The notes under the pieces: generated by a model
What the model was told of the DNA's origin: nothing
Seen by the model: the letters and a program-made list of their open reading frames with translations, nothing else
Databases searched by the model: none
Assembly: GCF_014642075.1 (NCBI RefSeq)
Contig: NZ_BMIK01000027.1
Span: 1 to 53,257 of the forward strand
Reading direction: 5' to 3'
Source: Parapedobacter defluvii
GTDB lineage: Bacteria; Bacteroidota; Bacteroidia; Sphingobacteriales; Sphingobacteriaceae
Length of the DNA: 53,257 nt
Shown: positions 24,413 to 34,678 of the stretch, piece by piece
Layout: each line of letters begins with the position of its first letter
Position numbering within the stretch: position 1 is the stretch's first letter
Translations under genes and position numbers: made by a program

Positions 24413-25660
24413 ATGTTATTATTCCTGAGATTGATCGGCGAGAGTTTCGGTTTTGCGTTTTCAGCACTCCGTGAAAACCGTACCCGGACATTATTGTCGC
24501 TGTTGGGGGTGACCATTGGTATCCTGATTATTATCGGGGTGTTTTCTGCGGTTGACACGTTGAGAGCAAACCTGGAAAGCAGCGTCGAAAAACTCGGTAG
24601 TAAAACAATCTACGTAATGAAATGGCCTTGGGACGGCGGGCCTGATTTCCCCTGGTGGAAGTACGTGAACCGTCCAGAGCCGACTCTCCGCGACTATGAA
24701 TCGCTGAAGTCCAGAATGACCACGGCGGAAGCCATTTCTTTTTCCATAGACATCGGAAACCGGACGGCCCAATACCTTAATAACAACGTTTCTGGAGTTA
24801 CCGTTACGGCTACGTCACATGAGCTCTATAATATCCGGGATCTTGAGATTGTAGAAGGAAGGTATTTCACGGAATCAGAATCCAACAGGGGAAGCAATGT
24901 CGCCGTCATCGGAGCCACAATAGCCGAGGGATTATTTCCAAATACGGATCCGATCGGTAAATCCTTGAAAGTATTAGGTAGAAAGATCACCGTTATCGGT
25001 GTATTCAAGGAAGAAGGTGAGGGAATGATTTTCGATGTTTCGATGGATAATGTCATTATGATTCCGTTGAATCTGGGACGTAACCTCATTAATATCAGGC
25101 GCTATGGGCCTGTTATCATGGTAAGTGCCGCTCCCAATGTTTCGCTGGAAGAAACCGAAAGCGAACTGCGGGGTGTAATGCGGTCCATCCATCGGCTAGG
25201 ACCGCAGCAGGAAGATGATTTTTCGTTAAACAAGACCACCATCATTACCGCGCAGTTGGATGCGATGTTTAAGGTCATCAATATTGCAGGTGGCATTATC
25301 GGTGCCTTTTCCATACTGGTCGGCGGTTTCGGGATTGCGAATATTATGTTTGTGTCGGTCAAAGAACGCACACACATCATCGGTATCCAGAAATCACTGG
25401 GTGCTAAGAACTATTTTATATTATCCCAGTTTCTTATTGAGGCCATTGCCCTTTGTCTCATCGGAGGCCTGATGGGGCTTTCCTTTGTCTTTCTACTCAC
25501 GTTGCTGGTCAAATTGATATTTGACCTGGCAATTGTGGTCAATGTGTCCATGGTCATCCTTACAGTATTTCTTTCCACCCTCATAGGGCTTATAGCCGGT
25601 ATTATTCCTGCGGCTATGGCAGCGCGCATGGATCCGGTGGAGGCCATACGAAGCAAATAA
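24413..25660 (+). CDS. MacB/FtsX-type ABC transporter permease
   Basis: A 415-residue inner-membrane protein: N-terminal helix (TLLSLLGVTIGILIIIGVFSA), a large periplasmic MacB-type domain (residues about 45-280), then three C-terminal helices of the FtsX domain (IAGGIIGAFSILVGGFGIANIMF, ALCLIGGLMGLSFVFLLTLL, VILTVFLSTLIGLIAGIIPA). The end MDPVEAIRSK is the usual FtsX signature. No ATPase or membrane-fusion gene is next to it, so its partners are elsewhere. It is convergent with aspC (26-bp gap, no evident terminator). Confidence 0.92.
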   Translation: MLLFLRLIGESFGFAFSALRENRTRTLLSLLGVTIGILIIIGVFSAVDTLRANLESSVEKLGSKTIYVMKWPWDGGPDFPWWKYVNRPEPTLRDYESLKSRMTTAEAISFSIDIGNRTAQYLNNNVSGVTVTATSHELYNIRDLEIVEGRYFTESESNRGSNVAVIGATIAEGLFPNTDPIGKSLKVLGRKITVIGVFKEEGEGMIFDVSMDNVIMIPLNLGRNLINIRRYGPVIMVSAAPNVSLEETESELRGVMRSIHRLGPQQEDDFSLNKTTIITAQLDAMFKVINIAGGIIGAFSILVGGFGIANIMFVSVKERTHIIGIQKSLGAKNYFILSQFLIEAIALCLIGGLMGLSFVFLLTLLVKLIFDLAIVVNVSMVILTVFLSTLIGLIAGIIPAAMAARMDPVEAIRSK

Positions 25661-25686
25661 ACTAGAAAGCAGATTTTAATTCGGGG

Positions 25687-26892
25687 CTATTTCAGCTTAC
25701 CCAGCGCTTCTTTTATCCTTCGCAAAGCTTCTGTAAGGCTTTCATCCGAAGCAGCATACGACAACCGTATGTAGTTGTTATTACCAAAAGAATCGCCTCC
25801 GACTGTAGCTACATGGGCCTCGTTCAGCAAGTACAATGCAAGGTCTGCGGAATCTCTGATAACGTTGCCCTGCGTGTCTTGTTTCCCGAAGAAAGAGCTG
25901 ATATCCGGGAAGAAGTAAAAAGCACCTTTGGGAAGGTTGGTTTTTACACCCGGGATGTCTTTCAGTAAATTATACACCAGTTCACGGCGGCGTTCGAACG
26001 CATTCTTCATTTCCAAGACGGTGTCCAACCCTTGTTCAAGTGCGGCAATGCCCGCGCGTTGTGCGATGGAACATGTGCCAGACGTGGTCTGTCCCTGTAA
26101 TTTGTCGTTGGCGGCAGCGATTTCTTTGCTGGCAGCGAGGTAGCCGAGCCGCCAACCCGTCATAGCGAATGCTTTCGAGAACCCATTGATGAGAATTACC
26201 CGGTCTTTGATGCTGTCAAATTGCGCGATGGATTCGTGCTTGCCGATGAAATTTATATGCTCATAGATTTCGTCGGAAATGATGTAAATATTCGGATGCT
26301 TTTCAAATACCCGTACCAATCCTTCCAGCTCTTCTTTGGTATATACGCTGCCCGTGGGATTGCAGGGCGAAGAAAACATAAATAGTTTGCTTTTGGGCGT
26401 AATAACAGCTTCCAATTCTTCCGGCGTGATTTTGAAGTCGCTGTCGATCGTAGCGTTAATGAATACCGACTTACCTTCCGCGAGTGTCACCATCTCGGAA
26501 TAGGAAACCCAATAGGGGGTTGGAATGATCACCTCATCGCCTGGGTTAATCAGCGTTAAGATGGCATTGGAAAGCGATTGTTTCGCTCCCGTCGAAACGA
26601 CAATTTGAGAGACATCGTAATCCAAGCCATTTTCATTTTTTAGCTTATTGACAATAGCCTTCCGCAGTTCCGGATAACCCGGTACCGGAGAATACCGCGT
26701 ATAATTATCGTCAAGTGCCTGCTTGGCAGCTTGCTTTACGTGATCCGGTGTATTAAAATCAGGCTCGCCTACACTGAGGCTGATTACGTTAATGCCTTTA
26801 GCCGCCAGTTCGCGACCTAATTTGGTCATTTTCAAGGTTGCTGATTCGGAGAGATTGTTTATCCGTTTCGAAAGAATAGAAGATGTACTCAT
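25687..26892 (-). CDS. aspC: PLP-dependent aspartate aminotransferase (class I, subgroup Ib)
   Basis: Exchanges amino groups between aspartate and 2-oxoglutarate. The 401-residue product has ISLSVGEPDFNTPDHV near the N-terminus, SPCNPTGSVY (174-183), DEIYEHI, and the cofactor lysine Lys240 in NGFSKAFAMTGWRLGY. The subgroup is inferred from the N-terminal SVGEPDF and length. The ATG at 26890-26892 is chosen over an in-frame codon 96 bases upstream because a perfect promoter ends 6 bases before it; the longer form would have to be transcribed through that promoter. Confidence 0.92.
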   Translation of the reverse strand: MSTSSILSKRINNLSESATLKMTKLGRELAAKGINVISLSVGEPDFNTPDHVKQAAKQALDDNYTRYSPVPGYPELRKAIVNKLKNENGLDYDVSQIVVSTGAKQSLSNAILTLINPGDEVIIPTPYWVSYSEMVTLAEGKSVFINATIDSDFKITPEELEAVITPKSKLFMFSSPCNPTGSVYTKEELEGLVRVFEKHPNIYIISDEIYEHINFIGKHESIAQFDSIKDRVILINGFSKAFAMTGWRLGYLAASKEIAAANDKLQGQTTSGTCSIAQRAGIAALEQGLDTVLEMKNAFERRRELVYNLLKDIPGVKTNLPKGAFYFFPDISSFFGKQDTQGNVIRDSADLALYLLNEAHVATVGGDSFGNNNYIRLSYAASDESLTEALRRIKEALGKLK

Positions 26893-26898
26893 GGTGCG

Positions 26899-26929
26899 CA
26901 AACTTAGGTAAATTTGTAACATTCTCCAA
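26899..26929 (-). promoter_or_regulatory. Promoter of aspC
   Basis: Minus-strand TTG (26927-26929), a 20-base spacer and TAAGTTTG (26899-26906) match the consensus. Only six bases separate the -7 box from the ATG, so the mRNA should have no or almost no leader. Confidence 0.65.
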
Positions 26930-27080
26930 TTTTTTACGTAGAATCTGACAGATGAAAATAGAAGCAATCTTGGGTTTGAATCACACAACTATAATCCTAA
27001 TTTTGATGCGGTTTGCATCTTGCATCCACTTACCGGATAAATTGCATAACGAACAGGGTTTACGATAACACCCCAGTAAA

Positions 27081-28052
27081 TTGAACAAACAGAAAAATAT
27101 CATCCGGTTGGCACTGGCTACAGGTGTTTTATTAATGCTTGTAAAATTCGCAGCCTATCTGCTGACCAACTCGAATGCTATATTGACCGATGCGATGGAA
27201 AGCATTGTCAATGTGGTAGCTTCCGGGTTTGCTTTCTACAGCATCCACCTTGCTGCCCGTCCGAGGGACCAAAACCATCCCTATGGGCATGGAAAAGTGG
27301 AGTTTTTTTCCGTGTTTTTGGAAGGAGGGCTGATTTTCATTGCGGGGGTTCTGATTCTTGGTAAAGCAGTATATAACCTGTTTTTCCCGGAAACGCTAGG
27401 CAACCTATTAGAGGGTATTGGACTGGTTGCTTTTACCGGTGTTGTCAATTTTGTGTTGGGTACCTATATGGTGAGGCGAAGCGGGGAGTTGAATTCCCTG
27501 ACGCTGCACGCCGACGGAAAACACCTGCAAACGGACGCATACAGCACAGTGGGGTTGCTGGTTGGGCTTATCCTTATGTATTACACAGGGTGGACTTGGA
27601 TTGATGCGGTATTATCCCTGGGGTTAGGTGCCTTCATCCTGTTCAGCGGTTACAAACTGCTCCGCAAGTCCATCGGAGGCTTGATGGATGAGTCGGACGT
27701 CGAACTGGTCGGAAAAGTAGCCGGTATTTTGCAGAAGTACCGGAGGGATGATTGGATTGATGTGCACAACCTACGGGTGCAACGTTACGGTCATGAACTA
27801 CATATTGATTGCCATGTTACGTTACCCAATTACTATAATTTAAATAAAGTACATGATGAGGTGTCTGCTATTGATGGTTTGATTAATAGTCATTTACATG
27901 CAAATACTGAATTATTTATTCATGCAGATCCCTGTATACCGACCTGTTGCCACTATTGCCGGGTCAAGAACTGCCCGATTCGCAGTGAACCCCAACAGAA
28001 GGATATACGCTGGAATAAGGCAAACATCAGTGAAAACAAGAAACACTTTTAA
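27081..28052 (+). CDS. Cation diffusion facilitator family transporter
   Basis: A 323-residue divalent-metal/proton antiporter. Six transmembrane helices are visible. Metal-site residues are in helix 2 (TDAMESIVNVVA, Asp) and helix 5 (HADGKHLQTDAYST, His and Asp), with the family motif DQNHPYGHGKVEFFS between helices 2 and 3. The cytoplasmic C-terminal domain ends in a cysteine/histidine-rich tail (CIPTCCHYCRVKNC) that could bind zinc or a similar metal. Start TTG at 27081, as no upstream ATG fits. It is convergent with the PPK2 gene (6-bp gap). Confidence 0.92.
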   Translation: MNKQKNIIRLALATGVLLMLVKFAAYLLTNSNAILTDAMESIVNVVASGFAFYSIHLAARPRDQNHPYGHGKVEFFSVFLEGGLIFIAGVLILGKAVYNLFFPETLGNLLEGIGLVAFTGVVNFVLGTYMVRRSGELNSLTLHADGKHLQTDAYSTVGLLVGLILMYYTGWTWIDAVLSLGLGAFILFSGYKLLRKSIGGLMDESDVELVGKVAGILQKYRRDDWIDVHNLRVQRYGHELHIDCHVTLPNYYNLNKVHDEVSAIDGLINSHLHANTELFIHADPCIPTCCHYCRVKNCPIRSEPQQKDIRWNKANISENKKHF

Positions 28053-28058
28053 TTATAA

Positions 28059-28937
28059 TCATTCTCTCTCTAGTTTCTCCTTGTAAGATTTCAATTTTTC
28101 TTTTTGATTTTCGGGTAGCTTTGGAAATTCAGGTTCCATTTGTTTCAATGTCTCTACGATAATTTTGCCAACTGCATATCGGGCAAACCATTTTTTATCT
28201 GCGGGAATGACATACCAGGGGGAAGCCGGAGTTGCGGTGGAAGCAATTGCAGTTTCGTATGCGCTCATATACGCGTCCCAATAGGCCCGTTCGTCGATAT
28301 CAGACGCTGAGAACTTCCAGTTTTTATAGTTATCTTCGATCCGGTCAAGAAAGCGCTTCTTCTGTTCTTCTTTGGATACATGGAGAAAAAACTTAATGAT
28401 TTTGGTGCCATTTCGATGCAAATGCGCTTCAAATTGGCGGATGCTTTCGTAACGATCTTCCCAAAATTCAGCATTAAAGTCTTTCACATTGCGGTAGCCC
28501 GGTATTCGTTCGGATAAGTTGTATTCAGGATGAACCCTGCATATCAGGACATATTCATAGTGTGACCGGTTATGAATACCTATGCGGCCTCTTTCAGGCA
28601 GTGCTTTATAGTGCCGCCAAAGGAAGTCGTGTTCGTAATCATTGCTGGTAGGTTGCTTGAAACTGAATACCTGGCATCCCTGCGGATTGACGCCGCTCAT
28701 GACGTGTTCGATTGCTCCGTCTTTGCCGGCTGCATCCATGGCCTGAAGGATAACCAGCAAGCTTTGCGAATCTTCGGCATACAGCCGTTCCTGGTATTCC
28801 TTTAACTCCGTCTGGAAATCGACCAAATCTGCCAGCGCTTCTTTTTTTTCCATGGATCCCGGGTCGTCCGTTTTGTAATTTTTCAGTTTAAATGCTTTTC
28901 CGGACGTCACACCAAATTTTTCAATGACATTTGCCAT
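28059..28937 (-). CDS. PPK2-family polyphosphate kinase
   Basis: A 292-residue enzyme of the PPK2 family, which moves phosphate between polyphosphate and nucleotides. It shows the Walker A-like AMDAAGKDGAIEHVM, GVNPQGCQVFSFKQPT, and the lid-region arginines (RRHY-like FLWRHYKALPERGRIGIHNRSHYE). The direction (NDP or NMP phosphorylation) cannot be decided from sequence alone. The ATG at 28935-28937 begins the conserved MANVIEKFG; an upstream in-frame codon is less likely. It is divergent from the PBP1A gene. Confidence 0.92.
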   Translation of the reverse strand: MANVIEKFGVTSGKAFKLKNYKTDDPGSMEKKEALADLVDFQTELKEYQERLYAEDSQSLLVILQAMDAAGKDGAIEHVMSGVNPQGCQVFSFKQPTSNDYEHDFLWRHYKALPERGRIGIHNRSHYEYVLICRVHPEYNLSERIPGYRNVKDFNAEFWEDRYESIRQFEAHLHRNGTKIIKFFLHVSKEEQKKRFLDRIEDNYKNWKFSASDIDERAYWDAYMSAYETAIASTATPASPWYVIPADKKWFARYAVGKIIVETLKQMEPEFPKLPENQKEKLKSYKEKLERE

Positions 28938-29059
28938 ATAATACGATTGAAGATAAAGTGGTTGCAAAATAGGATTTTATATAAATAAAGCAACAAAATT
29001 GTCGCACAATCTGTTGTGCAACCGTATGTTATATCAAAACATTTCGTCATATTTACCCG

Positions 29060-31417
29060 ATGTTTAAGGAAATACGCAACCGCTATATACGTTATTTTGT
29101 GATTATTGTTTACCTCTTGGTAATGCTGGTATGTGCGGTGGAAGTGAATTTCTTAGGATTATTCGGCTATTCTCCGACGTCTAGGGATATCGGCAAGCCG
29201 ATCCAACCTATTGCATCGGAAGTATATACAGCAGATAGTGTGCTTATTGGCCGGTATTTTAAAGAAGACCGGTCGCCAGTGCCATACGATAGCATTTCAA
29301 CGGATGTTGTCAACGCGTTGGTCGCTACGGAAGATATCCGTTTTTTTAAGCATCATGGGGTAGATTTCTGGGCGCTCTTCTCCAGTATTGTGTCTACTGC
29401 ACAGGGTGATAAAAGAGGAGGGAGCACGATTACCCAGCAGTTGGCAAAAAACCTATACCGGACCCGCTATAGCCAATCAGTTGGCCTATTGGGCAAGATA
29501 CCGGGCATTAACATTTTAGTGGTCAAGTTTAAAGAATGGATGACCGCGTATAAGCTTGAAAGCCGATACGGTAAGAAGGAGATTATCACCATGTATCTCA
29601 ATACCGTATCATTCAGCAACAATGCCTATGGCATCAAAACCGTAGCACGGCGTTATTTCAATAAAGAACCCGGAGATCTGACCGCAGCTGAAGCGGCTGT
29701 GCTCATTGGTATGTTGAAGGGGACGACGCTTTATAACCCAATTCGTAATCCTGACCGATCACTGGAACGGCGTAATGTTGTTTTAGCGCAAATGTACAAG
29801 GCCGGATTTCTTTCCGAAGCGGAATATACGCATGCGAAGGCTGCCGAATTGGGATTGCACCTGGGTGAAGTTGATGAATTGGGAGCCGGAGATTCTTACC
29901 TTCGGACGGCGGTTGAGCGTTGGTTGGTCTCTTGGTGCGAGGAAAACGGGTATGATATTTATGTCGATGGATTGAAAATTTATACCACTATAGACTCACG
30001 TATGCAGCGGCATGCCGAAGAAGCTGTGGCCGAGCAGATGAAACCCTTACAACAGCGGCTGGATAATGCGTGGCAGGGAGAGCTGCCCTGGCGGGATACA
30101 GAAGGCAATGTGATTGAAGATTTTTTAGAGAAATTGGCGGAGCGGACCCCGTATTACCAGCAACTGGCAGAAAAATACGAAGCTAATCTTGACAGCATCC
30201 GCTATTACCTGAATCTTCCGAAAACGATGGAAGTGTTTACTTGGGATGGGCCGAAGGAAGTCCGCTATTCGACATTGGATTCGTTGGCACATTACGCTAG
30301 GATGCTCAATGCGGGATTGATGACCATGGATCCATATAATGGCGAAATCAAAGCTTGGGTAGGTGGGATCAATTACCGCTACTACAAGTATGACCATGTC
30401 TTTCAAGCCAAGCGTCAAGCGGGTTCTACGTTCAAACCGTTTGCCTATTTGGCCGCATTAGAAGCGGGCAAGTCGCCCTGTGATAAATATGTCGATAAAT
30501 ACGTGCGCATTGCCTATACCGAAAACGGAGAAGATAAAACCTGGGAGCCTAAAAATGCAGATTGGGTGTTCAGCGGCCGCGAAATGTCCCTGCGTTGGGC
30601 TATGGGCCGATCGGTCAATTCGATCACTGCGCAGATTACCGAAGAAGTGGGGTGGGATAAAGTGGTTGACGCCGCCCACCGCTGTGGTATTAGCAGTCCC
30701 TTAGCCTCGGTTCCTTCGGTAAGTCTCGGATCCAACGATGTCAGTGTGTTTGAGATGGTAAATGCATATGCTACATTTATGAACAAAGGGCGGCGGGTTG
30801 AACCCGTGCTTGTATCGAAAATAGTTGATTACAACGGAAAAACAGTAGCTACATTTAAAACAACCGCAAAGCAGGCCATCAGTGAAGAAGTTGCCTGGTT
30901 AATGGGTTACATGCTGAGGGGAAGTATGGAAGAACCGGAAGGTACGTCACAGGGACTGTGGGAGTGGGACCTATGGAAAGGTAATAATCAAATTGGTGGT
31001 AAAACCGGAACTTCTTCAGATTATGTAGATGGATGGTACATGGGGGTAACGAAAGATTTGGTGACCGGCGTTTGGATCGGCTGCGACGAACGAAGCATTC
31101 ATTTTAGAAACTCACAGACGGGGGAGGGATCTCGTACTGCGTTACCGGTATTTGGTAGGTTTATGGAAAAGGTTTATCACGATCATGCACTCGGTTATGA
31201 ATACGGTCCTTTTGCCGAACCAACGGTAGAGATCACCCGGAAATATAATTGTCCCAGCCCCCGTATACCGCGGCCAGACAGCTTATTGATGGATAGCATT
31301 TCGCCGCTCCGGCTACCCGATACGCCGTTGGAGGTCCCTACGGACATCGAGGAAATCGGAAAACAACTGGAAAATGCCCCATCCCTGCCAAGTGAAAATG
31401 AAAATGACGAAAAATAA
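29060..31417 (+). CDS. mrcA: Bifunctional penicillin-binding protein 1A
   Basis: Builds peptidoglycan in the periplasm. The 785-residue protein has an N-terminal membrane anchor (residues 12-33), a glycosyltransferase 51 domain with catalytic Glu91 (ATEDIRFFKHHGVDF) and GGSTITQQLAKNL, and a transpeptidase domain with the motifs Ser456-x-x-Lys459 (GSTFKPF), Ser518-Val-Asn520 and Lys648-Thr-Gly650 (GGKTGTSS). All catalytic residues are present. The tail (residues about 735-785) is Pro/Glu-rich. Strain-level role (PBP1A versus 1C) is inferred from length and motifs. Confidence 0.93.
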   Translation: MFKEIRNRYIRYFVIIVYLLVMLVCAVEVNFLGLFGYSPTSRDIGKPIQPIASEVYTADSVLIGRYFKEDRSPVPYDSISTDVVNALVATEDIRFFKHHGVDFWALFSSIVSTAQGDKRGGSTITQQLAKNLYRTRYSQSVGLLGKIPGINILVVKFKEWMTAYKLESRYGKKEIITMYLNTVSFSNNAYGIKTVARRYFNKEPGDLTAAEAAVLIGMLKGTTLYNPIRNPDRSLERRNVVLAQMYKAGFLSEAEYTHAKAAELGLHLGEVDELGAGDSYLRTAVERWLVSWCEENGYDIYVDGLKIYTTIDSRMQRHAEEAVAEQMKPLQQRLDNAWQGELPWRDTEGNVIEDFLEKLAERTPYYQQLAEKYEANLDSIRYYLNLPKTMEVFTWDGPKEVRYSTLDSLAHYARMLNAGLMTMDPYNGEIKAWVGGINYRYYKYDHVFQAKRQAGSTFKPFAYLAALEAGKSPCDKYVDKYVRIAYTENGEDKTWEPKNADWVFSGREMSLRWAMGRSVNSITAQITEEVGWDKVVDAAHRCGISSPLASVPSVSLGSNDVSVFEMVNAYATFMNKGRRVEPVLVSKIVDYNGKTVATFKTTAKQAISEEVAWLMGYMLRGSMEEPEGTSQGLWEWDLWKGNNQIGGKTGTSSDYVDGWYMGVTKDLVTGVWIGCDERSIHFRNSQTGEGSRTALPVFGRFMEKVYHDHALGYEYGPFAEPTVEITRKYNCPSPRIPRPDSLLMDSISPLRLPDTPLEVPTDIEEIGKQLENAPSLPSENENDEK

Positions 31418-31489
31418 TATGTTGCCAATAATTAAACTTTTTCACCGATATTCGTTCTAATTTTACATTGTTTTATACACCCGTTTTCC

Positions 31490-34400
31490 ATGACTTACCT
31501 TAATCGATTTGTCCGGCTCGTTGCGCTGAATATCTTTGTTCTTACGATCATCGGCTTGACTGCAGTGAATGTTCAGGCTCAATATTTTGGTCAGAATAAA
31601 ATGCGGTATAAGTCGCTTAAATTCAAGGTTTACGAAACCCCTCACTTTGACCTTCACTACTACTTGCAAAACGATACGGTGGTTAGGTGGTTGGCGAAAG
31701 AAGCGGAGGTTTGGTATGAATTACATCAACAGGTATTCAGGGATACGTTTTTGAGAAAGAATCCGGTTATTTTATACAGCAATCACCCGGAGTTTCAGCA
31801 AACCACTGCCATACAGGGAGAAATCAGTGTTGGAACCGGCGGGGTAACCGAAGCCTTCAAAAACCGGGTGGTGTTCCCGGTTATGCAGATCAATCATCAA
31901 ACCCGGCACGTACTCGGACACGAATTGGTGCATGCTTTCCAATACCGGGTATTGATAGAGGGAGGAGATTCCACGCGTTTGGAAAATATCGGAAATATTC
32001 CTTTGTGGATGGTGGAGGGTATGGCAGAATACTTTTCCATTGGAAAAAAAGATGCCTTTACAGCCATGTGGATGCGTGATGCGTATCTGAACCATAACAT
32101 CCCCTCGCTGCGTGCGATGACTGAAAATCCGAATCAGTATTTCCCATACCGGTATGGGCAGGCCTTTTGGGCTTATTTGGGATCTACCTATGGGGATACC
32201 GTGATTATGCCTTTATTCAAGGCCACAGCCATGTATGGGTATGAACTGGGTATCAGGCGTGTATTTGGTTACGATGCACAGACGCTATCCAACCTATGGA
32301 GGAACAGCATGGAAAATGCATACCGCAATCTGCCCGTTGATACTGCGGTGACGCCCGTAGGCCGATCGGTAGTCAATAGCAGCAATTCGGGGCGGATGAA
32401 TGTTTCTCCTGCAATTTCGCCGGATGGAAAGCACATGGCGTTTTTATCGGAAAAAAACCTGTTCAGTATCGACCTGTTCCTGGCCGATGCACATACTGGC
32501 GGGAACATTAGGAAGCTAAGCAGTAAGCTGACGAATGAAGACATCGATGAGTATAGTTTTATCGAATCGTCAGGAGCGTTTTCGCCGGACAGCCGTAAAT
32601 TTGCTTTCAGCGTGTTTAGCCGGGGCAAAAGTAAGTTGATGGTTGTGGATGTGGAAACCGGTAGGGAGTTGGTACTGGAGGCCATGGGTGACATTGCGGA
32701 GTTCGCCAACATCGCCTGGTCGCCGGATGGCGAAACCGTCGCTTTTTCAGGATTGAAAAATGGCTACAGTGATATTTATCTATATAATATTACGACAAAG
32801 AAGCTTACGCAATTAACAGACGATGGATATTCAGATTACCAGCCCAGTTTTTCGCGGGACGGGAAGCGGATCGTATTCAGTACCGACCGGGTATCCCTTC
32901 AATCGGATTCGAGAAGTGTAGACATTCCGATGAATATGGCGATAATCGATTTGGAAACGAAGGCCATCACCAACATCCATGTATTTCAGGGAGCCAACAA
33001 CCTGAATCCACAGTTTTCGGCAGACGACAGTCAGATTTATTTCTTGTCGAACTGCGATGGTTTCCGAAATATGTACCGGTATACATTGGAAGGGGGGAAA
33101 GTGGAACGGTTAACCCAGTATTTTACAGGGATCAGTGGGATAACCGAATATTCGCCTGCACTAAGCCTGTCGGCAAACGGTGACGTTCTGTATTCCTACT
33201 TCCGCAACAATGCATATTCACTTTATTACGCGAAGGAAGATGAATTTAAAGCGGTTGAAGTGGATCCTTATACAGTCAATTTTGACGCAGCGATGCTTCC
33301 GCCGCCACAAAATCTAGGGGTGGACGTAGTTAATGCGAATCTGAATAATTTCAACTTGTTTCAGCGTATCGGTGACAGCCGGATTTCCAACATCCCGTAT
33401 AAACCAAACTTTAAGCTGGATTACCTGGCAAATAGCGGTATGGGCTTGGCAGTTGGCAGCCGTTATGGCGCGGGGATTGCCAGTGGTATTCAGGGGATGT
33501 TTTCAGATATTTTGGGACATAACCAGATTTTTGCTGCGCTGTCCATCAACGGTGAAATTTATGATTTCGGTGGGCAGGTAGCTTATATTAACCAAAAGAG
33601 CCGGATAAATTGGGGCGGTGCGGTTTCCCATATTCCTTATATGTCGGGATACTCCTTCTATAGCAACCGTGATGTAGGAAATGGACCTGAAACAATAATT
33701 GATACCTACATTATTCGAACTTTCCAGCAACAGGCAGAGGCATTTGGTGCATATCCATTTTCCAGAAATCATCGATTTGAGGTAGGGGGGGCAATTGCCC
33801 GGTACAGCTATCGTGTGGACAGGTGGTGGCAAAGTTATTATTATGGCTATGGGGGAAGGGATAAAGTGCCGAACGAGGAAGCAAGTGAAATTTTTGGGGG
33901 CAATTTCAACGCATTTGTTATTCAGCAGGTGAACACGTCTTTTGTTGGAGATAATGCAGTATTCGGTATTGCTGCACCTTTGCAGGGGTATCGCTATAGG
34001 GTAGGAGCTGAACAGTATTTCGGCGACTATAACTTTACAGCTTATACATTTGATTTACGTAAGTACAACCGGTATCAGCCCATTACGATCGCTGCACGGG
34101 CTTATACGTATATGCGTGCGGGCCGGCATGAGAACGCGCTCTATCCCTTGTTTTTAGGGTATCCGCATCTGATACGCGGTTATGAAAGTTCATCATTTAG
34201 AAGTTCGCAAGATGAACGATTTAATTTCAACAGCTTAATGGGGACACGCATTGCAGTGTTTAATTTTGAAGTGAGGCTGCCATTTACAGGTCCCGAAAAA
34301 TTGGCTGTTGTGCGGTCAGGCATGCTGTTTTCAGACTTGAACCTGTTCTTTGATGCGGGCTTGGCTTGGGATAGTAACTCAAAAGTTGCCTTCAGAAGTA

Positions 34401-34603
34401 CACCGAGGTACGTCGAAACGGTACAGGGTCCCGGGGGGCAGTCCGTAGATGTCTATGAACGCATACCTGCATTAAGTGCCGGCCTGTCGTTGCGTGTTAA
34501 CTTATTCGGAGCGATGATATTGGAGCCCTATTATGCCTTTCCTTTTCAGCGGACAGATGTCCGTTTTGGAACATTTGGACTTAATTTTGCTCCAGGTTGG
34601 TAG
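31490..34603 (+). CDS. Gluzincin peptidase/PD40/beta-barrel fusion protein
   Basis: A 1037-residue exported protein in three parts. After a signal peptide (cleaved near NVQAQ, residue 30) comes a peptidase-MA-like domain with the zinc motif HELVH at 144-148 and the third ligand region WMVEGMAEYF (Glu176 likely). Residues about 290-560 hold TolB/PD40 propeller repeats (AISPDGKHMAFLSE, AWSPDGETVAFSG, SFSRDGKRIVFST). The C-terminal third (about 640-1037) is Tyr- and aromatic-rich with alternating strands and ends in FGTFGLNFAPGW, which fits an outer-membrane beta-barrel. The substrate is unknown; the propeller may present peptides to the peptidase or partner proteins. Confidence 0.82.
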   Translation: MTYLNRFVRLVALNIFVLTIIGLTAVNVQAQYFGQNKMRYKSLKFKVYETPHFDLHYYLQNDTVVRWLAKEAEVWYELHQQVFRDTFLRKNPVILYSNHPEFQQTTAIQGEISVGTGGVTEAFKNRVVFPVMQINHQTRHVLGHELVHAFQYRVLIEGGDSTRLENIGNIPLWMVEGMAEYFSIGKKDAFTAMWMRDAYLNHNIPSLRAMTENPNQYFPYRYGQAFWAYLGSTYGDTVIMPLFKATAMYGYELGIRRVFGYDAQTLSNLWRNSMENAYRNLPVDTAVTPVGRSVVNSSNSGRMNVSPAISPDGKHMAFLSEKNLFSIDLFLADAHTGGNIRKLSSKLTNEDIDEYSFIESSGAFSPDSRKFAFSVFSRGKSKLMVVDVETGRELVLEAMGDIAEFANIAWSPDGETVAFSGLKNGYSDIYLYNITTKKLTQLTDDGYSDYQPSFSRDGKRIVFSTDRVSLQSDSRSVDIPMNMAIIDLETKAITNIHVFQGANNLNPQFSADDSQIYFLSNCDGFRNMYRYTLEGGKVERLTQYFTGISGITEYSPALSLSANGDVLYSYFRNNAYSLYYAKEDEFKAVEVDPYTVNFDAAMLPPPQNLGVDVVNANLNNFNLFQRIGDSRISNIPYKPNFKLDYLANSGMGLAVGSRYGAGIASGIQGMFSDILGHNQIFAALSINGEIYDFGGQVAYINQKSRINWGGAVSHIPYMSGYSFYSNRDVGNGPETIIDTYIIRTFQQQAEAFGAYPFSRNHRFEVGGAIARYSYRVDRWWQSYYYGYGGRDKVPNEEASEIFGGNFNAFVIQQVNTSFVGDNAVFGIAAPLQGYRYRVGAEQYFGDYNFTAYTFDLRKYNRYQPITIAARAYTYMRAGRHENALYPLFLGYPHLIRGYESSSFRSSQDERFNFNSLMGTRIAVFNFEVRLPFTGPEKLAVVRSGMLFSDLNLFFDAGLAWDSNSKVAFRSTPRYVETVQGPGGQSVDVYERIPALSAGLSLRVNLFGAMILEPYYAFPFQRTDVRFGTFGLNFAPGW

Positions 34604-34678
34604 TGTGGGGTATCCTACTATACGTCTGCGTAATGCGTATTCTGATAGCTGTTGTGTACTATTAGGCAGCTACTTATA

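Noticed and set aside
33503-33832. Minus-strand open frames inside the peptidase/PD40/barrel gene
   Set aside because: Shadow frames of a long gene; low-complexity composition and no recognisable start or neighbours.
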